Both the position numbers and the translations under genes were made by a program. The notes under the pieces were generated by a model, which worked only from the letters and a program-made list of their open reading frames with translations, did no database searches and had not been told where the DNA came from. A stretch of DNA of 64,000 bases from Serratia nevei (GTDB taxonomy: Bacteria > Pseudomonadota > Gammaproteobacteria > Enterobacterales > Enterobacteriaceae): positions 44,392 to 108,391 of the forward strand of contig NZ_JAMYWQ010000015.1 of NCBI RefSeq assembly GCF_024160145.1, given 5' to 3'. Below are positions 1-11,343 of this stretch, one piece after another; position 1 is the stretch's first letter, and the number at the start of each line of letters is the position of its first letter.

Positions 1-990
1 GACGCGTTCGGCCTGCTCGGTGTCGATCAGATAACGGCGTTGCAGGTTGCGAATGGTGCGGATGCGAATATCCTGCTCCACCGGCAAATGCAGCATGCCG
101 TAAACCAGGCCTTCGCGCAGTGCCCCGCCGGCCAGCATCATGCTCTCGATGCCCAACTCCTGGAAGATGGCCAGCAGAATGGACAGGCCGCTCGGGAACA
201 CCAACGCGCGCTCCAGCGTCAACCCTTCGATTTCCAGCTCTTCGAGCTTGCCGCACTGAATAGCGCGCTGTTTCAGCTGGCGTAGTTTGGCCAGGGTGAT
301 GCGCTCGTCCATGCCTTGCGCCACCATGATCTCTTGCAGTGCCTGCACGGTGCCGGAGGCGCCGACGCAGATCTGCCAGCCTTGCTGGCGCAGCTGCGGT
401 GCGATCGGCCGCACCATGTCGCGCGCGGCCTGCTCGGCGCGCTCGAAGTTTTCTTGCCCGAGGTTGCGATCGCTGAAATAGCGTTCCAGCCAGGTGACGC
501 AGCCCATCGACAGGCTGTACAGCTGAGACGCCTGTGCGCCGGTGCCGGTGACCAGCTCGGTGCTGCCGCCGCCGATGTCGACGACCAGCCGCCGATCCGG
601 CCCGCCGGTGGTATGCGCGACGCCGTGATAAATCAGCCGCGCCTCTTCTTCGCCGCTGATCACCTGCACCGGGCAGCCGAGAATGTGCTCGGCCGCCTGC
701 AGGAATTCATCGGCGTTGGACGCCAGGCGCAGCGTGGCGGTGGCGACGACGCGGATCTGATCGCGCGGAATGTCCTGCAGGCGTTCGGAGAACAGCCGCA
801 GACATTGCCAGCCGCGTTGCATGGCCTCATGCGACAGGTGATTGTTCTGATCCAGCCCGGCCGCCAGGCGCACCTTGCGCTTGATCCGCGCCAGCGTCTG
901 AATGCTGCCAGCTACCTCGCGCACCACCAACATATGGAAGCTGTTGGAACCGAGATCGATGGCAGCATAAAGCGTGCTGGAACTGAGCAT
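1..990 (-). CDS. gppA: GppA pppGpp phosphohydrolase / exopolyphosphatase (3' end cut by window)
   Basis: Converts pppGpp to ppGpp in the stringent response and belongs to the Ppx/GppA exopolyphosphatase family (ASKHA fold). The reading frame is open from the start at 990 to the left edge of the window, so the C-terminus is missing. The N-terminus reads [20 protein letters not shown], which contains the phosphate-binding DLGSNS motif of the family, followed by the conserved [11 protein letters not shown] stretch. It lies 5 bp downstream of the rhlB stop on the same strand, the pairing known from E. coli, so the two are probably co-transcribed. The start at 990 matches the E. coli N-terminus in length. 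Confidence 0.93.
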   Translation of the reverse strand, partial: MLSSSTLYAAIDLGSNSFHMLVVREVAGSIQTLARIKRKVRLAAGLDQNNHLSHEAMQRGWQCLRLFSERLQDIPRDQIRVVATATLRLASNADEFLQAAEHILGCPVQVISGEEEARLIYHGVAHTTGGPDRRLVVDIGGGSTELVTGTGAQASQLYSLSMGCVTWLERYFSDRNLGQENFERAEQAARDMVRPIAPQLRQQGWQICVGASGTVQALQEIMVAQGMDERITLAKLRQLKQRAIQCGKLEELEIEGLTLERALVFPSGLSILLAIFQELGIESMMLAGGALREGLVYGMLHLPVEQDIRIRTIRNLQRRYLIDTEQAERV

Positions 991-995
991 GGCGA

Positions 996-2282
996 TCAGC
1001 CCGGACGTTTACGGTTGTTGCGCGGCGCGCCGCCGCGACGAGGCGCGGAGTTGCGGCGTGGGCCGTTGCCGCCGCGCGGACGCGACAGGCGCTTCGGCGC
1101 CGGCAGATCGGTCAGCAGCGCATCGCTGTTGTACTTGCTCACCGGAATGCTGTGGTCGATATAGGTCTCGATCGCCGGCAGGTTGAGCGCGTACTCTTCG
1201 CACGCCAGGCTGATGGAGTGGCCGCTGGCGCCTGCGCGGCCGGTACGGCCGATGCGGTGCACATAGTCTTCACAGTCGTCAGGCAGATCGTAGTTGAAGA
1301 CGTGCGTGACGGACGGGATGTGCAGACCGCGTGCGGCGACGTCGGTGGCGACCAGGATATCAAGGTTGCCCTTGGTGAAGTCGTCGAGAATGCGCAGACG
1401 TTTTTTCTGCGCCACGTCGCCGGTCAGCAGGCCCACGCGGTGACCGTCGGCGGCCAGGTGGCCCCAGATGTCTTCGCAGCGGTGCTTGGTGTTGGCGAAG
1501 ATGATGGCGCGATCCGGCCACTCTTCTTCGATCAGCGTCTGCAGCAGGCGCATTTTTTCTTCGTTGGACGGGTAGAACAGCTCTTCTTTAATGCGGTGGC
1601 CGGTTTTCTGTTCCGGTTCCACTTCAACATATTCGGCGTTGTTCATCTGCTCGAAGGCCAGCTCGCGTACGCGATAGGACAGGGTGGCGGAGAACAGCAT
1701 GTTCAGGCGTTGATCGGCCGCAGGCATGCGGCGGAACAGCCAACGGATGTCTTTGATAAAGCCGAGATCGTACATGCGATCGGCTTCATCCAGCACGACA
1801 ACCTGCATCGCGCCGAGATCGACATAGTTCTGTTTGGTGTAATCGATTAAACGGCCGGTGGTGCCAATCAGAATGTCCACGCCGCTTTCCAGCACTTTCA
1901 GCTGTTTGTCGTAGCCGTCGCCGCCGTAGGCCAGGCCCAGTTTCAGGCCGGTGCTCTGGGAGAGCGCTTCGGCATCGGAGTGGATTTGCACCGCCAGTTC
2001 ACGCGTAGGCGCCATGATCAAGGCGCGCGGCTGATTGGTCTGGCGATCCTGTTTCGCCGGGTGAGTCAGCAAATAGTGAAAAGTAGACGCCAAAAACGCC
2101 AGCGTCTTTCCGGTACCGGTTTGCGCCTGACCTGCGACGTCACGCCCGGAGAGCGTGAGCGGCAATGCTAACGCCTGGATGGGCGTGCAATTGTGAAACC
2201 CTTTTTTCTCAAGGGCTTCAAGGACTAACGGGTGCAGGGCGAAGTCGGAAAACTTCTGTTCGGTCAAGTGTGTTTTGCTCAT
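996..2282 (-). CDS. rhlB: RhlB ATP-dependent RNA helicase (DEAD box)
   Basis: RNA helicase that feeds structured RNA to polynucleotide phosphorylase in the RNase E degradosome. The 428-residue protein has the DEAD-box motifs in order: Q motif TPIQ (33-36), Walker A AQTGTGKT (53-60), DEAD (165-168), SAT (198-200) and HRIGRTGR (342-349). A basic Arg/Gly-rich tail begins near residue 397; in the family this region binds RNA. Length is close to E. coli RhlB. It is transcribed away from trxA and ends just before gppA. Confidence 0.97.
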   Translation of the reverse strand: MSKTHLTEQKFSDFALHPLVLEALEKKGFHNCTPIQALALPLTLSGRDVAGQAQTGTGKTLAFLASTFHYLLTHPAKQDRQTNQPRALIMAPTRELAVQIHSDAEALSQSTGLKLGLAYGGDGYDKQLKVLESGVDILIGTTGRLIDYTKQNYVDLGAMQVVVLDEADRMYDLGFIKDIRWLFRRMPAADQRLNMLFSATLSYRVRELAFEQMNNAEYVEVEPEQKTGHRIKEELFYPSNEEKMRLLQTLIEEEWPDRAIIFANTKHRCEDIWGHLAADGHRVGLLTGDVAQKKRLRILDDFTKGNLDILVATDVAARGLHIPSVTHVFNYDLPDDCEDYVHRIGRTGRAGASGHSISLACEEYALNLPAIETYIDHSIPVSKYNSDALLTDLPAPKRLSRPRGGNGPRRNSAPRRGGAPRNNRKRPG

Positions 2283-2413
2283 AGTGTGGTAGAATATCAG
2301 CTAACTATTGCTTTACGAAAGCACATCCGTTGAAATAAACGCGGTGCAATAAAATCACCTTGAGTTGGTTAATGCTACACCAACAAGGTAGACATAATCC
2401 TGTGGAGTAGAAC

Positions 2414-2740
2414 ATGAGCGATAAAATTATTCACCTGACTGACAGCAGCTTCGAAGCCGATGTGCTGAAAGCGGAAGGGCCGATCCTGGTCGATTTCTGG
2501 GCTGAATGGTGTGGGCCGTGCAAGATGATTGCTCCGATTCTGGATGAGATTGCCGAAGAGTTCGAAGGCAAACTGACCATCACCAAGCTGAATATCGATC
2601 AGAACCCGGCTACCGCGCCTAAGTACGGTATCCGTGGCATCCCTACGCTGTTGCTGTTCAAGAACGGTGAAGTGGCCGCGACCAAGGTTGGCGCGTTGTC
2701 CAAAGGTCAGCTCAAAGATTTCCTGAACGCGAATCTGTAA
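2414..2740 (+). CDS. trxA: Thioredoxin 1
   Basis: Cytoplasmic protein disulfide reductase, recycled by thioredoxin reductase and NADPH. The 108-residue single-domain protein has the redox motif WCGPC at residues 32-36 and the cis-proline loop at Ile76-Pro77-Thr78. Length and start (MSDKIIHLT) equal those of E. coli TrxA. It sits between divergent rhlB and downstream rho, the standard order. A long imperfect hairpin follows the stop codon. Confidence 0.98.
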   Translation: MSDKIIHLTDSSFEADVLKAEGPILVDFWAEWCGPCKMIAPILDEIAEEFEGKLTITKLNIDQNPATAPKYGIRGIPTLLLFKNGEVAATKVGALSKGQLKDFLNANL

Positions 2741-3140
2741 TCGGGCGGGAAGCCCAGTATCAGGCGCCTGGCGGTGATGTTCAATTCACCGCTAGACGCC
2801 TGCCAAGAAGCGTGTTAAGTTTAACCACACTGCATATAGAACTTGCCCGAAGTTTTAAATCTAAAGAGTTTGAATCTAAAGCTATACTCTGTGTCGAACC
2901 ACTGGCGTTGAAAGTAAACTGAACTCAGCCCGTGTTTTGGCAATCAAACGGTTTTGCAAAAATCATTTTAAAGGTACCTTCGATCTTCAACCGTCAATGC
3001 GTGCGCCCGATGTAAGCCATTTCTTACCGCGACGGCTCTGCGCCCGGTGATCGAACGTCCAGTAAACAGGCACGCATCTCGCTGCCATACCATTCACGAT
3101 ACAAGTTCGAGACATACCCCGAGTTTAAGAACCCACCACT
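2741..3140 (+). promoter_or_regulatory. trxA-rho intergenic region / rho leader
   Basis: This 400-base non-coding stretch separates trxA from rho. It opens with a two-part hairpin (2761-2802: CAGGCG/CGCCTG outer arms, GCGGTGA/TCACCGC inner arms) that lacks a T-tract. The remainder is the rho leader. In E. coli rho is autoregulated by Rho-dependent termination inside this leader, and a similar arrangement is inferred here from gene order and leader length. No clean -35/-10 pair was assigned. Confidence 0.5.
2997..3050 (+). CDS. Possible rho leader peptide (rhoL-like, 17 codons)
   Basis: A 17-codon ORF (MRAPDVSHFLPRRLCAR) lies in the rho leader about 90 bp before the rho start, roughly where E. 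coli carries the 33-codon rhoL ORF. It shares only the first two residues and a basic character with RhoL, and no strong Shine-Dalgarno site precedes it. It may be a degenerate leader ORF or chance. Confidence 0.25.
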   Translation: MRAPDVSHFLPRRLCAR

Positions 3141-4400
<1,260 letters not shown>

Positions 4401-4420
4401 TTCGTTAAAAAATTTGCTGA

Positions 4421-4447
4421 ACGCCACGCCTAGTCGTGGCGTTTTTT
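4421..4447 (+). terminator. Intrinsic terminator of rho
   Basis: An 8-bp stem (ACGCCACG, 4421-4428, pairing with CGTGGCGT, 4435-4442) with a 6-base loop runs directly into six T residues, 21 bases after the rho stop. It is a canonical Rho-independent terminator. Confidence 0.9.
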
Positions 4448-4696
4448 GCTTTTGGCGGATACGATAAGTAGCAGTAATGGAAAAGTAAGTTGTTTCCTCG
4501 AGTTATTGAGAATTCATCTTGTTTGTCGGTCGGCTATGCACCGATCGGCTTTGTTGCTGTCGTTTTGTCAGCCGAAGCGATGAAAATAGGCATGAATCAC
4601 CGTTGTCATAGGAAATGACCGAAAGGTAGCGGGGGCCGATGGCACAAGTCATTGCCCGTGGTAAGCTGCCCTATCTTCTACAGAGATCTGTTAACT
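4448..4696 (+). promoter_or_regulatory. Upstream region of the ECA operon
   Basis: About 250 AT-richer bases lie between the rho terminator and the wecA start. The operon promoter must lie here, but I could not assign a convincing -35/-10 pair. A GGTAGC at 4625-4630 recalls the ops/JUMPstart element of RfaH-controlled operons but matches too few bases to call. Confidence 0.4.
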
Positions 4697-5794
4697 GTGA
4701 ACTTACTCACTATGAGTACTGAAATTCTATTTGTTTTCCTGTTTTCTTTGGCTTTTCTCTTTGTTGCCCGCAAGGCGGCAAAACGTATTGGTCTGGTAGA
4801 TAAACCCAATTATCGCAAACGCCATCAGGGGCTGATTCCCCTGGTCGGCGGTATTTCCGTTTACGCCGGCTTGTGCTTCGCGTTTTGGATTTCGGAACAA
4901 CCCATCGCGCACGCCAGGCTTTATCTCACCTGCGCCGGTATTCTGGTGTTTGTGGGCGCACTTGACGATCGTTTCGACATCAGCGTTAAAATCCGCGCCC
5001 TGGTGCAAGCGCTGGTGGGCATCGCCATGATGGTGTTCGCCGGCCTGTATCTGCGCAGCTTCGGCCACGTGTTGGGCGACTGGGAGATGCTGCTGGGGCC
5101 GTTCGGCTATCTGGTCACCTTGTTCGCGGTATGGGCGGCGATCAATGCCTTCAATATGGTCGACGGCATCGATGGCCTGCTGGGCGGGTTGTCGTGCGTC
5201 TCCTTTGGCGCGCTGGGTCTGCTGCTGTACCTGAGCGGCCATGACGAGCTGGCATTCTGGTGCTTTGCGATGATCGCCGCCATCGTTCCCTATATTTTGC
5301 TCAACCTCGGCATCCTCGGCCGCCGTTATAAGGTGTTCATGGGGGACGCCGGCAGCACCCTGATCGGCTTTACCGCCATTTGGCTGCTGCTGCAAAGCTC
5401 GCAGGGAAAGGTGCACTCGATCAACCCGGTGACCGCGCTGTGGATCATCGCTATTCCGCTGATGGACATGATAGCGATCATGTATCGTCGTTTACGCAAG
5501 GGGATGAGCCCCTTCTCTCCCGATCGTCAGCATATTCACCACCTGATCATGCGCGCCGGCTTTACGCCGCGCCAGGCTTTCGTGCTGATAACCCTGGCGG
5601 CCGCGTTGCTGGCGGCGGTGGGCGTGATCGGCGAGCGCCTGACTTTTATCCCTGAGTGGGTTATGTTGGCATTATTCTTGCTTGCTTTCTTCCTGTACGG
5701 TTACTGCATCAAGCGCGCCTGGCGGGTTGCGCGGTACATTAAGCGTATCAAACGCCGCCTGCGGCGTTCGGGCGATAACAAGCAAGTATCTTAA
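4697..5794 (+). CDS. wecA: WecA UDP-GlcNAc:undecaprenyl-phosphate GlcNAc-1-phosphate transferase
   Basis: Integral membrane enzyme that starts ECA, and usually O-antigen, by moving GlcNAc-1-P from UDP-GlcNAc to undecaprenyl phosphate. From the GTG at 4697 (VNLLTMSTEI) the protein has 365 residues. The catalytic acids then fall at Asp90-Asp91 (GALDDRFD) and Asp156/Asp159 (NMVDGIDG), the same numbering as E. coli WecA, which supports this start over the upstream ATG at 4652. A HIHH motif lies in the last cytoplasmic loop and the C-terminus is highly basic. It is the first gene of the ECA operon. Confidence 0.95.
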   Translation: MNLLTMSTEILFVFLFSLAFLFVARKAAKRIGLVDKPNYRKRHQGLIPLVGGISVYAGLCFAFWISEQPIAHARLYLTCAGILVFVGALDDRFDISVKIRALVQALVGIAMMVFAGLYLRSFGHVLGDWEMLLGPFGYLVTLFAVWAAINAFNMVDGIDGLLGGLSCVSFGALGLLLYLSGHDELAFWCFAMIAAIVPYILLNLGILGRRYKVFMGDAGSTLIGFTAIWLLLQSSQGKVHSINPVTALWIIAIPLMDMIAIMYRRLRKGMSPFSPDRQHIHHLIMRAGFTPRQAFVLITLAAALLAAVGVIGERLTFIPEWVMLALFLLAFFLYGYCIKRAWRVARYIKRIKRRLRRSGDNKQVS

Positions 5795-5821
5795 CCAGAG
5801 ACCTGAGGCTTTTTGGCTGTG

Positions 5822-6880
5822 ATGAATCCAGAAACAACGTCTGACAAGCATACCCCGGCGGTGGATAACGAACTCGATATCCGCGGCCTGTGCTGCACCC
5901 TGTGGCGCGGAAAACCGTGGATTATCGGCATTGCGGTGCTGTTCGCGGCGGTCGCGCTGATCGTCTCTTACCTGGTTAAGCAAGAGTGGAGCGCCACCGC
6001 GATCACCGACAGACCGACGGTGAATGCGTTGGGCGGTTACTACTCGCAGCAGCAGTTCCTGCGTAATCTGGACGTGCGCACGCTGCCGGCGACGGCCGGC
6101 GAGCAGCCGGGCATCGCGGATGAAGCGTACAATGAGTTCATCATGCAGCTGGCGGCTTACGATACGCGCCGCGATTTCTGGCTGCAGAGCGATTACTACA
6201 AACAGCGTCAGGAAGGGGATGCCCGCGCCGACGCGGCGTTGCTCGACGAGCTGATCAACAACATCCTGTTCACGCCGCGCGACGACAAGAAGGTACCGAA
6301 CGACGGCGTGAAGCTGACGGCGGAAACCGCCGCGGACGCCAACCGCCTGCTGCGTCAATACGTGGCCTTCGCCAGTCACCGCGCCGCTCTGCACCTGAAC
6401 GAAGAGATTCAGGGGGCGTGGGCCGCTCGCACCACCTCGATGAAGGCGCAGGTCAAGCGCCAGGAAGCGGTAGCGGAGTCGGTTTACAAGCGCGAGTTGA
6501 ACACCACGCAGCAGGCGCTGAAGATCGCCGAGAGTCAGGGGATCAGCCGCACGCAAACCGATACCCCGGCCGAGCAGCTGCCGGATTCGGATCTGTTCCT
6601 GCTGGGCCGGCCAATGCTGCAGGCGCGCCTGGAAGGCTTGCAGGCTTCCGGCCCGGCCTACGATCTGGATTACGATCAGAATCGCGCGATGCTGGCGACG
6701 CTGAACGTTGGCCCGACGTTGGATGAAAAGTTCCAGACCTATCGCTATTTGCGTACGCCGGAAGAGCCGGTAAAGCGCGACAGCCCACGCCGGGTATTCT
6801 GGCTGATTTTGTGGGGCGCGATGGGCGCTTTGGTTGGCGCAGGGGTTGCCTTGGCGCGTCGGCCGCGTAGTGAAAAATAA
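5822..6880 (+). CDS. wzzE: WzzE ECA polysaccharide chain-length modulator
   Basis: Inner-membrane co-polymerase that sets ECA chain length together with WzyE. About 352 residues: an N-terminal transmembrane helix after NELDIRGLCCTLWRGKPW, a long coiled periplasmic domain, and a C-terminal helix near VFWLILWGAMGALVGAG followed by a short basic tail. The ATG at 5822 gives an N-terminus of the same length as E. coli WzzE. A GTG at 5819 and a TTG at 5813 are in frame and also possible, and a TGAGG Shine-Dalgarno lies at 5804-5808. Confidence 0.92.
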   Translation: MNPETTSDKHTPAVDNELDIRGLCCTLWRGKPWIIGIAVLFAAVALIVSYLVKQEWSATAITDRPTVNALGGYYSQQQFLRNLDVRTLPATAGEQPGIADEAYNEFIMQLAAYDTRRDFWLQSDYYKQRQEGDARADAALLDELINNILFTPRDDKKVPNDGVKLTAETAADANRLLRQYVAFASHRAALHLNEEIQGAWAARTTSMKAQVKRQEAVAESVYKRELNTTQQALKIAESQGISRTQTDTPAEQLPDSDLFLLGRPMLQARLEGLQASGPAYDLDYDQNRAMLATLNVGPTLDEKFQTYRYLRTPEEPVKRDSPRRVFWLILWGAMGALVGAGVALARRPRSEK

Positions 6881-6897
6881 TATAATAATCTGATGCA

Positions 6898-6934
6898 GGG
6901 CGCGTGAGCGCCCCATTCGCAGGCGGGGCCTGCG
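6898..6934 (+). repeat. Two short hairpins between wzzE and wecB
   Basis: GGGCGC-GTGA-GCGCCC (6898-6913) and CGCAGGC-GGG-GCCTGCG (6918-6934) lie back to back in the 79-base wzzE-wecB gap, the widest gap in the operon. Neither is followed by a T-tract, so they look like mRNA-stability or processing elements rather than a terminator. Confidence 0.5.
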
Positions 6935-6959
6935 ATTAACCGACCAAAAGAGATTCGCT

Positions 6960-8090
6960 GTGAAAGTGTTGACTGTTTTCGGCACCAGGCCTGAAGCCAT
7001 TAAAATGGCGCCGCTGGTACATGCATTGGCCCAGGATGAGGCCTTTGACGCAAGAGTCTGCGTAACGGCACAGCATCGCGAGATGTTGGATCAGGTCTTG
7101 CGGTTATTTGAGATAACGCCGGATTACGACCTGAACATCATGAAACCCGGCCAGGGGCTGACGGAGATCACCTGCCGCATCCTGGAAGGGCTGAAAGGGG
7201 TGCTGGAAGACTTCAAACCGGACGTGGTGCTGGTGCACGGCGATACCACCACCACGCTGGCGACCAGTCTGGCGGCGTTCTATCAACGTATTCCCGTCGG
7301 GCATGTCGAGGCCGGGCTGCGCACCGGCAATCTGTATTCTCCCTGGCCGGAAGAGGCCAACCGCAAACTGACCGGCCATTTGGCGATGTACCACTTTGCG
7401 CCGACCGAGAACTCGCGCCAGAACCTGCTGCGCGAGCTGTTGCCGGACAACCGTATTTTCGTGACCGGTAACACGGTGATCGACGCGCTGTTCTGGGTGC
7501 GCGATCGCGTGATGAGCGATGCCGCACTGCAGGCTGGCCTGGCGCAGCGTTACCCGTTCCTCGAGGCCAGCAAGAAGCTGATTCTGGTCACCGGCCATCG
7601 CCGTGAAAGTTTCGGCGGCGGTTTTGAGCGAATTTGCAGCGCGCTGGCGGAAATCGCCCGTAGCCACCCGGAAGTGCAAGTGGTGTATCCGGTGCATCTC
7701 AATCCGAACGTCAGTGAGCCGGTGAACCGCATATTGAAAGGCATCGACAACGTCATGCTGATCGAGCCGCAGGATTATTTGCCGTTTGTCTATCTGATGA
7801 GCAATGCGTACATGATCCTCACCGATTCCGGCGGCATTCAGGAAGAGGCGCCATCGTTAGGCAAGCCGGTGCTGGTGATGCGCGATACCACGGAGCGCCC
7901 GGAGGCGGTAGATGCAGGCACGGTGCGTTTGGTGGGCACCGATGTCGCCAAAATTGTTGAAGCGGTGACCCGGCTGCTGACGGACGAAAGCGAATATCAT
8001 GCGATGAGTCGGGCGCACAACCCATACGGTGACGGGCATGCCTGTCAGCGTATTCTCGAAGCTTTGAAGAATCATCAGGTGACACTATGA
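6960..8090 (+). CDS. wecB: WecB UDP-GlcNAc 2-epimerase (non-hydrolysing)
   Basis: Converts UDP-GlcNAc to UDP-ManNAc, the first step to the ManNAcA residue of ECA. The 376-residue cytoplasmic GT-B-fold protein starts with GTG ([16 protein letters not shown]). It has the family stretches [18 protein letters not shown] and [11 protein letters not shown], and the nucleotide-binding segment [19 protein letters not shown] near residue 290. It overlaps wecC by four bases (ATGA), implying translational coupling. Confidence 0.97.
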   Translation: MKVLTVFGTRPEAIKMAPLVHALAQDEAFDARVCVTAQHREMLDQVLRLFEITPDYDLNIMKPGQGLTEITCRILEGLKGVLEDFKPDVVLVHGDTTTTLATSLAAFYQRIPVGHVEAGLRTGNLYSPWPEEANRKLTGHLAMYHFAPTENSRQNLLRELLPDNRIFVTGNTVIDALFWVRDRVMSDAALQAGLAQRYPFLEASKKLILVTGHRRESFGGGFERICSALAEIARSHPEVQVVYPVHLNPNVSEPVNRILKGIDNVMLIEPQDYLPFVYLMSNAYMILTDSGGIQEEAPSLGKPVLVMRDTTERPEAVDAGTVRLVGTDVAKIVEAVTRLLTDESEYHAMSRAHNPYGDGHACQRILEALKNHQVTL

Positions 8091-9349
8091 GTTTTGACAC
8101 GATTTCGGTTATCGGCCTGGGCTATATCGGCTTGCCAACCGCGGCAGCGTTTGCTTCCCGCAAGAAAAAAGTGGTGGGCGTAGATGTTAACCAACACGCT
8201 GTAGATACCATTAACCGTGGTGCGATCCACATCGTCGAGCCGGATCTGGACAAAGTGGTCAAGGACGCCGTCGAGGGCGGTTTCCTGCGGGCGGTGACCA
8301 AGCCACTGGCGGCAGACGCGTTCCTGATCGCGGTGCCTACGCCGTTCAAGGGCGACCATGAGCCGGATCTGGCCTATGTCGAGGCAGCGGCGAAATCGCT
8401 GGCGCCGGTGCTGAAAAAAGGCGATCTGGTGATCCTCGAGTCCACCTCGCCGGTGGGCGCCACCGAACAGATGGCAGAATGGCTGGCGCAGGCGCGCAGC
8501 GATCTCAGCTTCCCGCAGCAAGCGGGCGAAGCGGCGGACGTGAATATCGCCTACTGCCCGGAGCGCGTGTTGCCGGGCCAGGTGATGGTGGAACTGATTC
8601 AAAACGACCGCGTGATCGGCGGTATGACGCCGGCGTGCTCGGCGCGTGCCAGCGCGCTGTACAAGATTTTCCTCGAGGGGGAATGCGTGATCACCAACTC
8701 GCGCACCGCCGAGATGTGCAAGCTGACGGAAAACAGCTTCCGCGACGTGAACATCGCGTTCGCCAACGAGCTGTCGTTGATTTGCGCCGAACAGGGGATC
8801 AACGTCTGGGAGCTGATTCGCCTGGCGAATCGTCACCCGCGGGTGAATATTCTGCAGCCGGGGCCGGGCGTCGGCGGCCACTGCATCGCCGTCGATCCGT
8901 GGTTTATCGTGGCGCAGAACCCGCAGCAGTCGCGCTTGATCCACACCGCGCGTCTGGTGAACGACGGCAAACCGCTGTGGGTGGTTGACCGTGTGAAAGC
9001 GGCGGTGGCCGATTGCCTGGCCGCCACCGACAAGCGTGCGTCCGAGGTGAAAATCGCCTGCTTCGGTCTGGCCTTCAAGCCGAATATCGACGATCTGCGT
9101 GAAAGCCCGGCGGTGGAAGTGGCACACCTGATCGCCGAATGGCACGTTGGCGAAACGCTGGCGGTAGAACCGAACGTCGAACAGTTGCCGGCATCGCTGG
9201 CGGGCCATGTGGCGTTGAAGTCCGTTGCCGACGCGTTGCAACAGGCCGACGTCATCGTGATGTTGGTCGATCACCAGCAGTTCAAGGCCATTCGGCCGGA
9301 AGATGTAAAACAAACATGGGTTATTGATACCAAAGGAGTATGGCGTTGA
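8087..9349 (+). CDS. wecC: WecC UDP-N-acetyl-D-mannosamine dehydrogenase
   Basis: Oxidises UDP-ManNAc to UDP-ManNAcA with two NAD+. The 420-residue protein has an N-terminal Rossmann motif ([12 protein letters not shown]), the middle dimerisation domain with [17 protein letters not shown], the catalytic cysteine in [14 protein letters not shown] near residue 266, and a C-terminal UDP-binding domain with [16 protein letters not shown]. Typical of the UDP-glucose/GDP-mannose dehydrogenase family. It overlaps wecB at its start and rffG at its end. Confidence 0.97.
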   Translation: MSFDTISVIGLGYIGLPTAAAFASRKKKVVGVDVNQHAVDTINRGAIHIVEPDLDKVVKDAVEGGFLRAVTKPLAADAFLIAVPTPFKGDHEPDLAYVEAAAKSLAPVLKKGDLVILESTSPVGATEQMAEWLAQARSDLSFPQQAGEAADVNIAYCPERVLPGQVMVELIQNDRVIGGMTPACSARASALYKIFLEGECVITNSRTAEMCKLTENSFRDVNIAFANELSLICAEQGINVWELIRLANRHPRVNILQPGPGVGGHCIAVDPWFIVAQNPQQSRLIHTARLVNDGKPLWVVDRVKAAVADCLAATDKRASEVKIACFGLAFKPNIDDLRESPAVEVAHLIAEWHVGETLAVEPNVEQLPASLAGHVALKSVADALQQADVIVMLVDHQQFKAIRPEDVKQTWVIDTKGVWR

Positions 9350-10413
9350 AACGTATTTTAGTTACCGGTGGTGCCGGTTTTATTGGCTCCGCAGTCGTGC
9401 GGCACATCATTGAGGCTACCGGCGACAGCGTGGTAGTGGTGGATAAGCTGACCTATGCCGGTAATCTCGAGTCCCTGGCGGTGGTGGCCGAGAGCGATCG
9501 CTATGCTTTCGAACAGGTCGATATCTGCGATCGTGCCGAGCTGGATCGGGTGTTCGCCCAGTATCAGCCGGACGTAGTGATGCACCTGGCGGCTGAAAGC
9601 CACGTCGATCGTTCTATCGACGGCCCGGCGGCCTTTATCGAGACCAACGTGGTTGGCACCTACACCCTGCTGGAGGCGGCGCGCCACTACTGGCAGCCGC
9701 TGGCGGCGGAGAAGAAGCAGGCTTTCCGCTTCCATCATATCTCCACCGACGAAGTGTATGGCGATCTGCACGGCACCGACGATCTGTTCACCGAAACCAC
9801 GCCGTATGCGCCGAGCAGCCCGTATTCCGCTTCCAAGGCATCGAGCGATCATCTGGTGCGCGCCTGGCTGCGCACCTACGGTTTGCCGACCATCGTGACC
9901 AACTGTTCGAACAACTACGGCCCTTATCACTTCCCTGAGAAGCTGATCCCGCTGGTGATCCTGAACGCGGTAGCCGGCAAACCGCTGCCGGTATACGGCA
10001 ACGGCGCGCAGGTGCGCGACTGGCTGTATGTCGAAGATCACGCCCGTGCGCTCTATCAGGTCGTGACCGAAGGGGTGGTAGGCGAAACTTACAATATCGG
10101 CGGCCATAATGAGCGCAAGAATATCGAAGTGGTGCAGACCATCTGCGAACTGCTGGAAGAGCTGGCGCCGAACAAGCCACAGGGCGTGGCGAACTACCGC
10201 GATCTGATCACTTACGTCAAGGATCGTCCGGGCCACGACATGCGTTACGCCATCGATGCCGGCAAAATCGATCGTGAGTTGGGCTGGCGGCCGCAGGAGA
10301 CGTTCGAAAGCGGCATTCGCAAGACGGTAGCCTGGTATTTGGCTAACGAAACCTGGTGGCGCCGCGTGCAAGACGGTTCTTATACCGGTGAGCGTTTGGG
10401 GTTGTCAGATTAA
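9346..10413 (+). CDS. rffG: RffG dTDP-glucose 4,6-dehydratase (ECA)
   Basis: Short-chain dehydrogenase/reductase-fold enzyme making dTDP-4-keto-6-deoxyglucose, precursor of Fuc4NAc. It has the NAD motif GGAGFIG, the TDEVYG acid pair and the YSASK catalytic pair. I place the start at TTG 9346. The Shine-Dalgarno GGAG (9335-9338) ends one base before the in-frame ATG at 9340, too close to serve it, but stands seven bases before the TTG. That start gives 355 residues and MKRILVTGG, matching E. coli RffG. The TTG overlaps the wecC stop codon as TTGA. Confidence 0.96.
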   Translation: MKRILVTGGAGFIGSAVVRHIIEATGDSVVVVDKLTYAGNLESLAVVAESDRYAFEQVDICDRAELDRVFAQYQPDVVMHLAAESHVDRSIDGPAAFIETNVVGTYTLLEAARHYWQPLAAEKKQAFRFHHISTDEVYGDLHGTDDLFTETTPYAPSSPYSASKASSDHLVRAWLRTYGLPTIVTNCSNNYGPYHFPEKLIPLVILNAVAGKPLPVYGNGAQVRDWLYVEDHARALYQVVTEGVVGETYNIGGHNERKNIEVVQTICELLEELAPNKPQGVANYRDLITYVKDRPGHDMRYAIDAGKIDRELGWRPQETFESGIRKTVAWYLANETWWRRVQDGSYTGERLGLSD

Positions 10414-10461
10414 TTTAACGCAGTGCCGCTTTGCGGCGGTAGGGCGGTTTTTGGAGTAAGT

Positions 10462-11343
10462 ATGAAAGGTATTATTCTGGCCGGCGGTTCCGGCACGCGT
10501 CTGCATCCGATTACTCGTGGTGTGTCCAAGCAACTGCTGCCGATCTACGACAAACCGATGATCTATTATCCGTTGTCGGTGCTGATGCTGGCGGGGATCC
10601 GTGATGTTTTGATCATTTCGACCCCGGAAGATTTGCCGTCCTTCGAACGTTTGTTGGGTAACGGCGAGCAGTTCGGCGTCAACCTCAGCTACGCCGAGCA
10701 ACCTAAGCCGGAAGGCCTGGCGCAGGCGTTCCTGATCGGCGAGGAGTTTATCAACGGCGACTCTTGCTGCCTGGTGTTGGGGGATAACATTTTCTTCGGC
10801 CAGTCCTTCAGCCCGAAATTAAAAGCCGTGGCGGCCCGCACCGAAGGTGCCACCGTGTTCGGTTATCAGGTCATGGATCCTGAACGCTTTGGCGTGGTGG
10901 AGTTTGACGACAATTTCCGCGCGCTGTCGATCGAAGAAAAGCCGAAGAAACCGAAATCCGATTGGGCGGTGACCGGCCTGTACTTCTACGATAGCCAGGT
11001 GGTGGAGTTCGCCAAGCAGGTGAAGCCTTCCGAGCGCGGCGAGCTGGAAATTACCAGCATCAACCAGATGTATCTGGAGCGCGGTGAACTGACCGTCGAG
11101 CTGCTGGGGCGTGGTTTCGCCTGGCTGGACACCGGCACCCACGACAGCCTGCTGGAAGCCAGCAGCTTTGTGCAGACGGTAGAAAAGCGTCAGGGCTTTA
11201 AAATCGCCTGTCTGGAAGAGATCGCCTGGCGCAATGGCTGGCTGGATGACAAGGGGCTGAAACGCGCCGCCAACTCGTTGTCCAAAACCGGCTACGGCAA
11301 GTATTTGTCGGATCTGTTGCATGTACGTCCACGCCACTATTGA
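10462..11343 (+). CDS. rffH: RffH glucose-1-phosphate thymidylyltransferase (ECA)
   Basis: Makes dTDP-glucose from dTTP and glucose-1-phosphate, feeding RffG. 293 residues from the ATG at 10462, which has a GGAG at 10453-10456; this equals E. coli RffH in length. The N-terminal nucleotide-binding signature [11 protein letters not shown], then [15 protein letters not shown], and VLGDNIFFG further on, mark the RmlA-type nucleotidyltransferase family. The 3' end overlaps the wecD start by 23 bases. Confidence 0.96.
   Translation: MKGIILAGGSGTRLHPITRGVSKQLLPIYDKPMIYYPLSVLMLAGIRDVLIISTPEDLPSFERLLGNGEQFGVNLSYAEQPKPEGLAQAFLIGEEFINGDSCCLVLGDNIFFGQSFSPKLKAVAARTEGATVFGYQVMDPERFGVVEFDDNFRALSIEEKPKKPKSDWAVTGLYFYDSQVVEFAKQVKPSERGELEITSINQMYLERGELTVELLGRGFAWLDTGTHDSLLEASSFVQTVEKRQGFKIACLEEIAWRNGWLDDKGLKRAANSLSKTGYGKYLSDLLHVRPRHY

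Noticed and set aside
4620..4640. ops/JUMPstart-like GGTAGC before wecA
   Set aside because: Only five of eight core ops bases match and the surrounding JUMPstart pattern is absent; the ECA operon is not known to be RfaH-controlled.
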